Source: Isosphaeraceae bacterium
GTDB taxonomy: Bacteria > Planctomycetota > Planctomycetia > Isosphaerales > Isosphaeraceae
Direction: 5' to 3'
Length of the DNA: 36,544 nucleotides
Assembly: GCA_021324445.1 (NCBI GenBank)
Contig: JAJPJC010000063.1
Span: 1 to 36,544 of the forward strand
The position numbers and the translations under genes were made by a program. Positions 10,850 through 18,264 of the stretch are shown piece after piece (the stretch's first letter is position 1; each line of letters begins with the position of its first letter). The notes under the pieces are model-generated. The model saw nothing but the letters and a program-made list of their open reading frames with translations. It ran no database searches and was not told the DNA's origin.

Positions 10850-11401
10850 ATGATGGCAAGTCGAAAGAAGGCCAAGACAACGACGGACGCTGTTGAGATT
10901 CTCCATCGACGGTCTCTTGAGGGCAAACCCGAGATGGAAGCGATCTTGGAGGAAGAGGAGGGAAAGGCCGAGGTGGCCCGGCTGATCTACGATCTCCGCA
11001 CTCAGGCCGGCCTGACCCAGAAGGAGTTGGCCCAACGCGTGGGTACGACGGCGTCGGTCATCAGCCGGCTCGAAGACGCCGATTACAGCGGACATTCGCT
11101 CACAATGCTCCGCCGCATCGCCGCGGCGGTGGGCAAGGGCGTTCAAATCCGCATCGTTCCTCTCGAGCGATCTCCCAAGGATGAGAGCGCTCGCCCTGCG
11201 CGGGAGCCTCAACCCGTCGCGGTGACATGGCGGCCTGGGAGGGATCGCTGGCCGGACGAGCCCTTTCTCAGCCAGGAGATCTCCGCTCCCTTCGATCTTC
11301 CCTATCCGGGCACGCCAGTCCGATGCACGGCACGACCGGGCCCTTATCGCCTACCCGATCCCCCGCTTCCCAGGGGCGGAGAGGACCCTGACCATGTATG
11401 A
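10850..11401 (+). CDS. XRE-family helix-turn-helix regulator (antitoxin-like)
   Basis: 183 residues from an ATG at 10850 preceded by GAGGAGG (an ATG follows immediately at 10853). After a charged N-terminal helix, the XRE helix-turn-helix reads LTQKELAQRVGTTASVISRLEDADY (about residues 57-81). SLTMLRRIAAAVGKGVQIRIVP completes the domain, as in HigA-like regulators. The C-terminal half is proline- and arginine-rich and shows no domain. The stop overlaps the next start by 8 nt (ATGTATGA), so the two genes are translationally coupled. It probably represses its own promoter through the palindrome at 10788-10803. Whether it is an antitoxin or just a regulator is not settled by sequence. Confidence 0.8.
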   Translation: MMASRKKAKTTTDAVEILHRRSLEGKPEMEAILEEEEGKAEVARLIYDLRTQAGLTQKELAQRVGTTASVISRLEDADYSGHSLTMLRRIAAAVGKGVQIRIVPLERSPKDESARPAREPQPVAVTWRPGRDRWPDEPFLSQEISAPFDLPYPGTPVRCTARPGPYRLPDPPLPRGGEDPDHV

Positions 11402-11892
11402 GCGTCATCCACCCTCCGAGTCGATCTCGCAGGGGGATATCATCGATGACTGTCCCGTCTTCGGCCACGATCCCTCGGAGGATCCTGACGCCGAGCCGTT
11501 GCGGTGGAGCATCCGCGGGGTCGTCTTGACCCAGGCCTGTGACCTGGTGCAGGAAAAGGCCACACGTGTGGTGATCGCGCAGGTTCACTCCGCCCGGGAT
11601 CTAGTCGAGCGCGGCCTCCTGAAGGTCCCGTTGATTCGCGACCAGATCCGCCGCGGCCTCGTCTACGGATGGTACTTTCTCCCGGCCGCACCGCCGCCCT
11701 TGGACTTCCCGGAATCGATCGTCGACCTCCGCGATCTGCACACCATCCCGAAGGGAATCTTGAATCGCCTGATTACCGAAGGAAAGCGTGTTTGTCGAAT
11801 TCAGACCCCCCTATCGCGAGCACCTGGCGCAACATTTCGCCGTCACGTATTCGCGCATCGGCCTCCCGGAGCCTTATGAGACGCGAACCTGA
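11394..11892 (+). pseudogene. Unknown partner of the XRE gene, frameshifted in a C-run
   Basis: The gene starts at ATG 11394, overlapping the XRE gene. The uninterrupted frame (161 aa, to 11879) carries SISQGDIIDDCPVFG, VVLTQACDLVQ and RRGLVYGWYFLPAAPP, then ends in a low-quality tail. At the six-C run 11806-11811, a switch to the other frame (one C too many) gives TP-YREHLAQHFAVTYSRIGLPEPYETRT with a stop at 11890-11892. That looks far more protein-like and would make a 165-residue protein. This indicates a +1 indel, either a true mutation, a phase-variable C-run or an assembly error. The QGDI and TQACDL motifs suggest a defined family that I cannot name. The position after an XRE gene is that of a toxin or effector, but this is inference. 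Confidence 0.6.
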
Positions 11893-11999
11893 CCCTCCAT
11901 GGCAAGCCGTTGGAGGTCACCCCCGAGATGGTCGCCGACGCCATCCTCGCCGCCGACGCCTTGGGCTGGGCGCGGCAGACGCAACGAGGGCTCGGGTGA
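11892..11999 (+). pseudogene. Degenerate duplicate of the gldA 3' end
   Basis: In frame from 11892 to the TGA at 11997-11999 the translation contains EVTPEMVADAILAADALG, against EVTPDMVADAILAADALG at the end of gldA (10664-10717). Upstream TLHGKPL parallels TIHNEPF. No more of the dehydrogenase is present and there is no start codon, so this is a fragment. It begins exactly where the frame-corrected upstream gene stops, marking the right border of the XRE module. Confidence 0.8.
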
Positions 12000-12075
12000 A
12001 GTCCGGTGGCGTCGACCGTCATCTCGGCAACGCGAGGCTCACCGCCATCGTCGGGCCACGGTCGCCCGCTGCCCA

Positions 12076-12615
12076 TCACTCGCCGAACAATCCAGCCAGG
12101 AACCATCCAGAAATGTCGCAAGAAGCCACGGCCAGGAGTGAGAGCCACAACACGAGCGAAAGGAGCAAGCGCACGGCGGCCTTCGATGGCTCAAGGCCCT
12201 CATACCGGACACTCACAACGGCCTGAACGATCACAAGGTAGACAGTCAGGAGCGGGGCGAAAGGGAAAAGCCCCACGAAGAGCGTCAGCGTCGACACGAA
12301 CGGCATCGAGACGATCGGGCTGATGTGCTTGGGATCATCAAGCGACAGACGTGGCCGATGGCCCAAGACAGACCAGGCGGCGAACCAGGTCGCAGAGAGA
12401 CACGTGACGAGCAGCACCGGGTAGAATGTACCAACCCAGGCTGCGACCGAGAGCCTTCGCGACGGCGAGACCATCACGATCGGGAGAACGACGGCGGAAA
12501 TCGCGATCAGCACCCCAATCCCGGCGATCACGCCGCAAATGGCGAAGAGTCCGCCAAGGATCGCGGTCGCCAGCATGATGTGCCAGAGTTTGTATCTCAA
12601 CCGGGCGGGTCGCAT
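12076..12615 (-). CDS. Hypothetical membrane protein with about four spans
   Basis: 179 residues. Hydrophobic segments are visible at about 10-35 (LWHIMLATAILGGLFAICGVIAG region), 35-50, 58-82, 105-135 and 150-175. A short basic N-terminus (RPARLRYKLWHIM) precedes the first span, a start pattern common in planctomycete membrane proteins. It ends with a short LFGE tail. Its start overlaps the 3' end of the GAF gene by 19 nt on the same strand, so it is probably the last gene of the 15218-12076 cluster. No recognised domain. Confidence 0.6.
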   Translation of the reverse strand: MRPARLRYKLWHIMLATAILGGLFAICGVIAGIGVLIAISAVVLPIVMVSPSRRLSVAAWVGTFYPVLLVTCLSATWFAAWSVLGHRPRLSLDDPKHISPIVSMPFVSTLTLFVGLFPFAPLLTVYLVIVQAVVSVRYEGLEPSKAAVRLLLSLVLWLSLLAVASCDISGWFLAGLFGE

Positions 12616-13109
12616 GCCGGATTGGATTCTTCGTCGGTCCAGGCGGCAGCCAGCTCGCGCCCCAGGGCGAGGAGCCCTTCGACCTCCTCGGGGGTGAAGT
12701 CGCGCTCTGCGCTGGTGGCGACTCCCAGCACGCCGAGCACGGCCTCATCACGGAGGATCGGCACGGCGACGGCACCGCCGGCGCCGGTGGCCCGGGCCCC
12801 GGGGCGGATCACCCCGCCGGCGTCGTCCTGCTGGAGGTTGCACGTCGTGACCGGCCGCCGCGACTGGGCCGCCACGCCGGCCATCCCCTTGCCCAGGGGG
12901 ACCTCCTGGATCTGCGCCAGCACCGGCGGCGGGATCTGCCGCGCCGCCAGCAGCCGCAGCACGGCGCCGTCGGCCGAGAGCCGATGGATCGTCCCGCTGG
13001 TCGTCCCCGTCGCCTGAAGGATCAGGTCCAGCGCCTGCGCGGCGGCCTGCTCGGCCGTTGCGGCCCTGGCGAGCGACTCCCGGAGCTGGGCTGCGGTCAG
13101 GCTGGACAT
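12597..13109 (-). CDS. GAF-domain protein
   Basis: 170 residues, mostly a single GAF domain: an N-terminal helix (LARAATAEQAAAQALDLIL), the core VPLGKGMAGVAAQSRRPVTTCNLQQDD, the strand AVAVPILRDEAVLGVLGVAT, and the closing helix FTPEEVEGLLALGRELAAAW. No output domain follows, so it would bind a small molecule or act through a partner. The ATG at 13109 is only 3 nt after the stop of the upstream secreted-protein gene, suggesting co-transcription. A free-Met sulfoxide-reductase-like GAF is an alternative; the single central cysteine (TTCNL) does not resolve this. Confidence 0.8.
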   Translation of the reverse strand: MSSLTAAQLRESLARAATAEQAAAQALDLILQATGTTSGTIHRLSADGAVLRLLAARQIPPPVLAQIQEVPLGKGMAGVAAQSRRPVTTCNLQQDDAGGVIRPGARATGAGGAVAVPILRDEAVLGVLGVATSAERDFTPEEVEGLLALGRELAAAWTDEESNPACDPPG

Positions 13110-13112
13110 CGA

Positions 13113-14078
13113 TCACTGCGCCGTTGCTTGGAGCTGCGTATTGTTCTGCACGGTCAGCTCGGTCTGGCTGGACGTGTCCGTACCACCGCCCGAGAAGGTC
13201 ATGGTCCCCTTGACCTTCGTCCGTTCCCGGGCTTCGACCAGCACGCCCGCCTCCCGGTCGAAGAGGATTGTCCCCTCGGACGAATCGACCTTCAGGTTGC
13301 TCTTGGTCACCTTCAGCGGCGTCGCGGCACTGGAATCGGGCAGGCATTTGACCTCGAGCACCGTGCAGGTGATCTTGTCGAGCGTCTTGCTGCCGCGTTT
13401 TTCGGTGCCGGCATATTCGTACTTCTTGCGGAAGCTCAGCGCCTGGCCGCCGAAGTCGAAGATCTCGGTCCGTTCCCAGGACGTGCCGGGGCGGACCGGG
13501 TCATCGGGCAGGTTGCGGTGCTCCTGCTCGAACTGGGCCTTGAGCCGATCGGGCTCGATCCGGCTGCGGATCTGCTCCCGGGCGATGGCATCGAGCCGGG
13601 CCGCCTTCTCCCGGAGCGGCTCAGTCCCCTCGATCGCTTTCACCTTGCCCTGGCCGTCGAGCACGACCGTGTAGGCGACCGCGCTTTCGAGCTTGTACAG
13701 CTCGACCAGGGGAGCAAAATCCGGGTCGTCGATCTTGGTGTCGGGCTTGGCCGAGTCGAAGGTCAACCGGGTGCCCCCGTGGAAGCCCAGGTTGGCGCGG
13801 AGCGATCGGACTTTGACCTCGACCGGCAGGCTCGAATCCGGGCGCCGCTGGCCGATCGCCTGCGTCACGACGACGGTCTTGTTCTCCCGGCTCTGGATCT
13901 CCATCCCCATGAGCGTGATCGTCTGGAAGAGATTCGCGTTGGTCCGGTACGTGAGCGTCTTCCCCTCGGGGAACTTGTACTCGAGCTTGACCTGAGCCCG
14001 GACCGTCTGGGACCCGGAGAGCATCAGGCACGCAACAGCGGCCAGGGTCCAGCCGGCGCCGGCGCGGCGGAGCTTCAT
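13113..14078 (-). CDS. Secreted protein of unknown function (tandem paralogue B)
   Basis: 321 residues with a signal peptide (basic start, then AAVACLMLSG, cleavage near VRA-QV). The mature part begins VKLEYKFPEGKTLTYRTNAN and contains IGQRRPDSSLPVEVKVRSLRA, a central PGTSWERTEIFDFGGQ block, and EGTILFDREAGVLVEARERTKVKGTMTF near the end. It looks like a beta-rich periplasmic protein, possibly of the DUF6263 kind (low certainty). It is clearly paralogous over its full length to the gene immediately upstream (14247-15218), from which it arose by tandem duplication. The cysteines at about 245 and 252 (ITCTVLEVKC) are not shared with the paralogue. Confidence 0.8.
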   Translation of the reverse strand: MKLRRAGAGWTLAAVACLMLSGSQTVRAQVKLEYKFPEGKTLTYRTNANLFQTITLMGMEIQSRENKTVVVTQAIGQRRPDSSLPVEVKVRSLRANLGFHGGTRLTFDSAKPDTKIDDPDFAPLVELYKLESAVAYTVVLDGQGKVKAIEGTEPLREKAARLDAIAREQIRSRIEPDRLKAQFEQEHRNLPDDPVRPGTSWERTEIFDFGGQALSFRKKYEYAGTEKRGSKTLDKITCTVLEVKCLPDSSAATPLKVTKSNLKVDSSEGTILFDREAGVLVEARERTKVKGTMTFSGGGTDTSSQTELTVQNNTQLQATAQ

Positions 14079-14246
14079 GATCGACCTCCTTTGCTCCCGA
14101 TCATCTTACCGGCGCGGGAGTCCCGGGCGGAAGCGGTTCCCGGCCCGACCCGGGCGCCGGCCGGCGGGCGCGGGATCCGGGCCGGTCGGGCCGCTTCGGT
14201 CCCTCGCGATCGCGACGGATGGTCGGACTGCGCCGCCGCCGTCTCC

Positions 14247-15218
14247 TCACTTCGCCGCGGGCTGGAGCTCCTCCTTGGATTCGAGTGTCAAGTCGAGGTC
14301 GCCGGGGAGCTCCTGGCCGTTGATCGAGAAGGTCATGCTCCCCTTGATCCGGGTCTTGCCGCCGGCCTCGACCACGCAACCCGCCTCGCGGTCGAAGAGG
14401 ATTGTCCCCTCGGAGGCTTCGAGCTTCAGGTCGCTCTTGGTCACCTTCAGCGGCGTCGGGGCGTCCGGATCCATGCTGTACTTGACCTCCAGCGCCTTGG
14501 TGGTGATCTTGTCCAGGGTCTTGCCCCCCTTCGTCTCGGTGCCGGTGTATTCGTACTTCTTGTGGAAGCTGAGCGTCTGGCCGTTGCCGATGTCCATGGT
14601 CTCATCCCGCTCCCAGGGTTCTCCGGTACGGGCCAGGACGTCCGGCAGGTTGCGATGCGACTGCTCGAACTGCCGCTTGAGCTTCTCCGTCTCGACCTGG
14701 CTGCGGATCGCATCCCGCGCCGGGGGACTGAGCTTGTCGGCTTTTTCCAGCAGCTTCTCGGTCCCCTCGATCGCCTTGACCTTGTTCTGGGGATCGAGGA
14801 CGATCGTATAGACGACCTCACCGGCCAGCTTGAACACCTCGCTCAGGAAGGCGAGCTGCTCGATCTCGACCTTGGCGTTGGGATCCTTCGTGTCGAAGGT
14901 GACGTTGATACCGCCCGGGAGCGACAGCTCGGCGCGGAGCGATTCCACCTTCGAGGTGACCGGCAGTGTGGAATCGCCGCGTCGCTGGCCGACTGTCTGC
15001 GATGCGACCACCGTTTGATCCACGTCGGTCGGGACCTCCTGCCCATTGATCGTCAAGATCTGGTGGATCTTCATCGTCGTCTTGTACGAGAGCTTCTGCC
15101 CTTCCGGGAACTTGTACTCGAGCTTGACCTGGGCCCGCGCCGCCTGGGGGCAACCCAGTGCCAGGCACCCCACAGCGATCAAGGCCAGCCCAGTGGCACC
15201 GTCGCGGTGCATCCTCAT
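14247..15218 (-). CDS. Secreted protein of unknown function (tandem paralogue A)
   Basis: 323 residues from the ATG at 15218, which has GAGGAG 6 nt upstream; the frame is open to 15683 but that part is not coding-like. A signal peptide (ALIAVGCLALGCPQAARA) precedes VKLEYKFPEGQKLSYKTTMK. Shared blocks with the downstream paralogue are VGQRRGDSTLPVTSKVESLRAEL, KVKAIEGTEKLLEKAD, LKVTKSDLKLEASEG and ILFDREAGCVVEAGGKTRIK. It may be lipid-anchored or periplasmic (VGCLALGC has a lipobox-like Cys, but cleavage after ARA is equally plausible). First gene of a leftward cluster of four. Function unknown. Confidence 0.82.
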   Translation of the reverse strand: MRMHRDGATGLALIAVGCLALGCPQAARAQVKLEYKFPEGQKLSYKTTMKIHQILTINGQEVPTDVDQTVVASQTVGQRRGDSTLPVTSKVESLRAELSLPGGINVTFDTKDPNAKVEIEQLAFLSEVFKLAGEVVYTIVLDPQNKVKAIEGTEKLLEKADKLSPPARDAIRSQVETEKLKRQFEQSHRNLPDVLARTGEPWERDETMDIGNGQTLSFHKKYEYTGTETKGGKTLDKITTKALEVKYSMDPDAPTPLKVTKSDLKLEASEGTILFDREAGCVVEAGGKTRIKGSMTFSINGQELPGDLDLTLESKEELQPAAK

Positions 15219-15697
15219 GACGAACTCCTCGTTTCTCGTGGTAACCCCATGGTGAAAACGACCCGACCGGAACAGACCGGTCCATCCCCGGCAACGGCGG
15301 CGCGCCGCCGAGCCGGGCGTCATCCGGCCCGCGAGACGGGCCGCGGCGGCGCCGGAGGATCTCTGCGGGTATTCGCCGAAGCGTCGATCATATTCGCTCG
15401 GCGTGCGATCCGCAGCGCGGAACGGTTCTGGGGTGGAGACTCCGCCGAGCCACGGGTCGTCGTTCCCGGCCTCCGAAGCGGAGGCCCTCTGCCGTCGAAT
15501 CGAAACCAGGGCTCCCGTGGACGCACGCCGGTCACGCGGGATAAGCTGGACCGGGCGAGCGATGGGTCCCGCGGGCCGCCCTCTGGGCGGGGCGATCGTC
15601 GAGGGAACGGCGCGGAACACGGGCGCAGCGGGCTGTGCCACCATCTTCGGCTGGGATTCAGAGACCGAGACCGATTCTCTCAATCGAGGAACCCGCG
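15219..15697. other. 479-bp divergent intergenic region
   Basis: Lies between two divergent genes (15218 leftward, 15698 rightward) and should hold both promoters. I see no convincing gene. A perfect hairpin GGCCTCCG-aag-CGGAGGCC lies at 15468-15486. No sigma-70 boxes of good quality were found on either strand by eye. Confidence 0.4.
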
Positions 15698-16768
15698 ATG
15701 CACGCGATCCGGATTGCCCTGACCTTAGCTCTCGGCACCGTCCTGTCCGGACTCCCCGTCGCCGGCCAGGAGCCGCGGGCCGGGCACCGCACGGGAACGC
15801 TCGAGGCGCTCAACGCCGCCTATCACCAGCAACTGCGCGCCCTGGAAGGCCGATGGATTGCCGACCTTGCCGCCCTGGCGGAGAAGTCCACCGGTCCGGA
15901 GGCAGATGCCGCCTACCGGCAGTTGTTCCACCTGGCGATCGCCCGGGATCTGTGCAGCGAGGCGCAGGCGGCGGCCCAGCGCTACCGCGCGTCCAGAGCC
16001 TCCAGCCAGGAGATCCAGGCCCTGGCCGCCCTGGTCCAGGTGCTCGCCCGGGCCGAGAAGGGCGAGCACGACCGCTCGCTGGCCGACCTCAAGGCGCTGT
16101 TCACCCAGCCCGGCAAGGGCGATCCGACCGCCACTCAGCTCGATGCCGAGACGGCGCTGGCCGTCGGCGAAGCCTACCTCCAGCGCCTGCTCCGCGACGG
16201 CCGATACGATGTCGCCCGCAAGCTGTGTGACCTGGTCTGCCAGGGCGATGCACCCGCCGTGGTGAAAGACCACTTCGAGGACCGGATGGCCCGACTCGCG
16301 CTCGTCGGCAAACCCGCGCCGCCGATCGCCGGGTCCGACGTCGACGGCAAGCCGGTGTCCCTGGCTGAGCTGAAAGGGAAAGTCGTCCTGGTCGACTTCT
16401 GGGCGACCTGGTGCCCCCCATGCGTGGCTTCGATTCCCGTCCTGAGCGCCCTGGACCGGAAATACCACGACCGGGGCTTCGTCATCCTGGGCGTCAACCT
16501 CGACGCGATGCACCAGAATGTCCAGGAGACCAGGAAGGCGCTGCCGCTGGTCCGCCGCTTCCTGGTCGATCACCGCGTGACCTGGACCAACATCCTGAAC
16601 AGCCAGGGGACCGCCGATTTCGCCGCGGCCTATGGAGTTGAACAGATCCCGGCCAACTTCCTCGTCGGCCGCGATGGTACGGTCGTCGCCGTGGAGCAGA
16701 GCGGCGATGCGCTGGAGCGAGCCGTCGTCACCGCCCTGGGCAGCCCGGCTGAGAAGCCGTCCCGATGA
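15698..16768 (+). CDS. Secreted TlpA-like thioredoxin-fold protein
   Basis: 356 residues from the ATG at 15698 (GAGGA upstream). A signal peptide (IRIALTLALGTVLSGLPVAG) is followed by an alanine-rich helical domain of about 180 residues, then a TlpA/AhpC-TSA-type thioredoxin domain: GKPAPPIAGSDVDGKPVSLAELKGKVVLVDF, the redox motif W-Cys239-P-P-Cys242 and the cis-Pro region EQIPANFLVGRDGTVV. It should act in the periplasm as a thiol reductase or oxidoreductase. The N-terminal helical domain is a common planctomycete addition of unknown role. The following gene (16793) is 24 bp away and probably co-transcribed. Confidence 0.88.
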   Translation: MHAIRIALTLALGTVLSGLPVAGQEPRAGHRTGTLEALNAAYHQQLRALEGRWIADLAALAEKSTGPEADAAYRQLFHLAIARDLCSEAQAAAQRYRASRASSQEIQALAALVQVLARAEKGEHDRSLADLKALFTQPGKGDPTATQLDAETALAVGEAYLQRLLRDGRYDVARKLCDLVCQGDAPAVVKDHFEDRMARLALVGKPAPPIAGSDVDGKPVSLAELKGKVVLVDFWATWCPPCVASIPVLSALDRKYHDRGFVILGVNLDAMHQNVQETRKALPLVRRFLVDHRVTWTNILNSQGTADFAAAYGVEQIPANFLVGRDGTVVAVEQSGDALERAVVTALGSPAEKPSR

Positions 16769-16792
16769 ATTCACGATCCAGGAGATTCCCTC

Positions 16793-17488
16793 ATGACACC
16801 GCGACGATGGGGCAGGGCCTGGCCGGTCGTGTTCCTGGGCCTGGCGATGGCCGCGGGCGACCGCGCCCGGGCGCAATTCGGCAGCTTGGGGCGCACGGTC
16901 GGCTACGGGGCCAATCCCTTTGCGGGCTACACGGGCACCTCCGCCCTCGGATATAACCCCCTCGGAGGAACCGGGTATGGCTATGGCATCAGCAACGGTC
17001 GGATCGGGGCCGGATACCAGGCGGCCAGCCGGTTCTATCAGCCATACTATCCGGCCGCCAGGCCGGGGACGACACTCGCCCTCCAGCCGCTCTACAACGC
17101 CATCACCTCGGTCCCCGGCTGGTACGGCCGGACCCATCGGGCCCGGCATCGGCTCCAGACCCGGCCGAGCGTCGGCCCGATCATCCCCCGCACATCGTTC
17201 TTCGATGATCAAGGCAAGGTCATCTGGCCCAGCACGATCCCCAGCGACCCGACGACCGCCGAGCTGCGCCAGGCCGCCGATGCCGCCGTCCAGGCCGTCG
17301 TCCGCGAATGGAAATCGACCGGGCACGGCTCGGTGCGGCCGGTGATCCACGCCAAGGACCAATTGTCGGCCTTCGAGCGGAAGGTCCTGCCGGAGGTCAG
17401 GGCCAAGAACACCACCGATGGCGCCGCTCTCGAGACCTTCTTCTCTGACCTCGACAAGTCGCTGGACGCGATGACCTACACCTACTGA
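16793..17488 (+). CDS. Secreted protein of unknown function, Gly/Tyr-rich N-terminal half
   Basis: 231 residues. The signal peptide (WPVVFLGLAMAAGDRARA) is followed by a Gly/Tyr-rich low-complexity stretch (YGANPFAGYTGTSALGYNP, GYGYGISNGRIGAGY) and then a more ordered half with IIPRTSFFDDQGKVIWPS, a helical AELRQAADAAVQAVVREW and a C-terminal helix LETFFSDLDKSLDAM. Probably exported. The ATG follows a GGAG-like sequence. No family is recognised; the pairing with a thioredoxin-like protein upstream hints at an envelope role only. Confidence 0.72.
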   Translation: MTPRRWGRAWPVVFLGLAMAAGDRARAQFGSLGRTVGYGANPFAGYTGTSALGYNPLGGTGYGYGISNGRIGAGYQAASRFYQPYYPAARPGTTLALQPLYNAITSVPGWYGRTHRARHRLQTRPSVGPIIPRTSFFDDQGKVIWPSTIPSDPTTAELRQAADAAVQAVVREWKSTGHGSVRPVIHAKDQLSAFERKVLPEVRAKNTTDGAALETFFSDLDKSLDAMTYTY

Positions 17489-17565
17489 CCAGGCCAATGC
17501 TCCCAGCAACCCCGGACACCTCGGGCCCGAGGCGGCGCCAATCCGACACTGGACGGCCTCTCCGC

Positions 17566-17593
17566 TTGACAGGAATTCGTTTGGACCGACAAT
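17566..17593 (+). promoter_or_regulatory. Promoter directly abutting the antitoxin start codon
   Basis: TTGACA (17566-17571) and GACAAT (17588-17593) are 16 bp apart. The antitoxin ATG is at 17600, 7 bp after the -10 box, where transcription should begin. There is no room for a ribosome-binding site, so the mRNA is predicted to be leaderless. Confidence 0.55.
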
Positions 17594-17599
17594 ACCAGC

Positions 17600-17818
17600 A
17601 TGAGGGCCGAAACGAATAAGACCGGCAGCGATCCCCGGGAGCAGGCCGACTCTGAGGCCGTGCTGCGGCATGCCTTCGAGGGCGAGCCGCTGGACCCTGA
17701 GGTCGCCCGACGCGTCCAACAGCGTGCGCACTGCATCACCGAGGAAATCCGGCGCGTTCACGGAGTCATCGATGACGAGACGTTCCAGGAGCTGCTCCGC
17801 GACGATGACGACCCATGA
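17600..17818 (+). CDS. Antitoxin-like small protein of a PIN pair
   Basis: 72 residues, acidic, mostly helical: AVLRHAFEGEPLDPEVARRVQQRAHCITEEIRRVHG, then IDDETFQELLRDDDDP. This pattern (PLDPEVARRV...R.. EEIRR.HG) resembles small planctomycete antitoxins found before PIN toxins. Its stop overlaps the start of the PIN gene by 4 nt (ATGA), the same coupling as in the intact pair at 2226-2229. It is intact although its partner is broken. The name vapB is not used because the fold is not obviously one of the standard DNA-binding types. Confidence 0.72.
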   Translation: MRAETNKTGSDPREQADSEAVLRHAFEGEPLDPEVARRVQQRAHCITEEIRRVHGVIDDETFQELLRDDDDP

Positions 17819-18240
17819 GGTATGTCCTGGATGCCTCCGTCGCGCTCTGCTGAGTCATCCCTCGCCCGCTCTCGCCCAAGGCGTTGCGGCTACGGGATGA
17901 CTACCGAAAGTCCCTTCACGAGCTCATCGCCCCCTCCATCTTCCCCGCCGAGACCGCGAGCGCCCTCACGAAAGCGGAGCGGCAGAAGCTCATTCCCGTT
18001 GCCGATGCCCGGCCATTGCTTACCGAGATTTTGCGAACCTTGCCCGCGTTGCATGCCTACGAGAGGCTGCTCTACCGGGCAACCGACATCTCTTCGGGGA
18101 CGCGAAGCGGCCTCTATGATTGTCTCTACGTCGCCTTGGCAGAACGCGAACAGTGCCAGCTGGCGACCGCCGATGACAAGCTGGTGAGGAACCTCCAGCC
18201 TCAGTTCCCCTTCATCGTATCCCTGGCGTCCCTGCCCTGA
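17815..18240 (+). pseudogene. vapC: PIN-domain toxin with in-frame TGA at codon 13
   Basis: The frame from ATG 17815 reads MRYVLDASVALC, then TGA (17851-17853), then VIPRPLSPKALRLRDDYRK onward without interruption to the stop at 18238-18240 (141 codons). In PIN proteins this position is usually Trp (compare AIKWYVPE in the intact copy), so a TGG-to-TGA change explains it. The catalytic acids are otherwise intact: Asp6, Glu46 (FPAETASAL), Asp102 (YDCLYVALA) and Asp120/121 (TADDK). The only downstream start-like codon is a TTG at 17884, which would omit the first catalytic Asp. The toxin is therefore predicted inactive unless the stop is read through. Confidence 0.82.
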
Positions 18241-18264
18241 GGGAAAAACGGGGAATCGTGCGCC

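Noticed and set aside
15725..17761. A 678-codon minus-strand frame
   Set aside because: Opposes the thioredoxin gene with its CPPC site and the secreted protein gene; no signal or domain of its own.
17851..17853. TGA in the PIN toxin as a selenocysteine codon
   Set aside because: The position is normally Trp, PIN enzymes use acidic residues and metal, and no stem-loop of the SECIS type was apparent right after it; a nonsense mutation is simpler.
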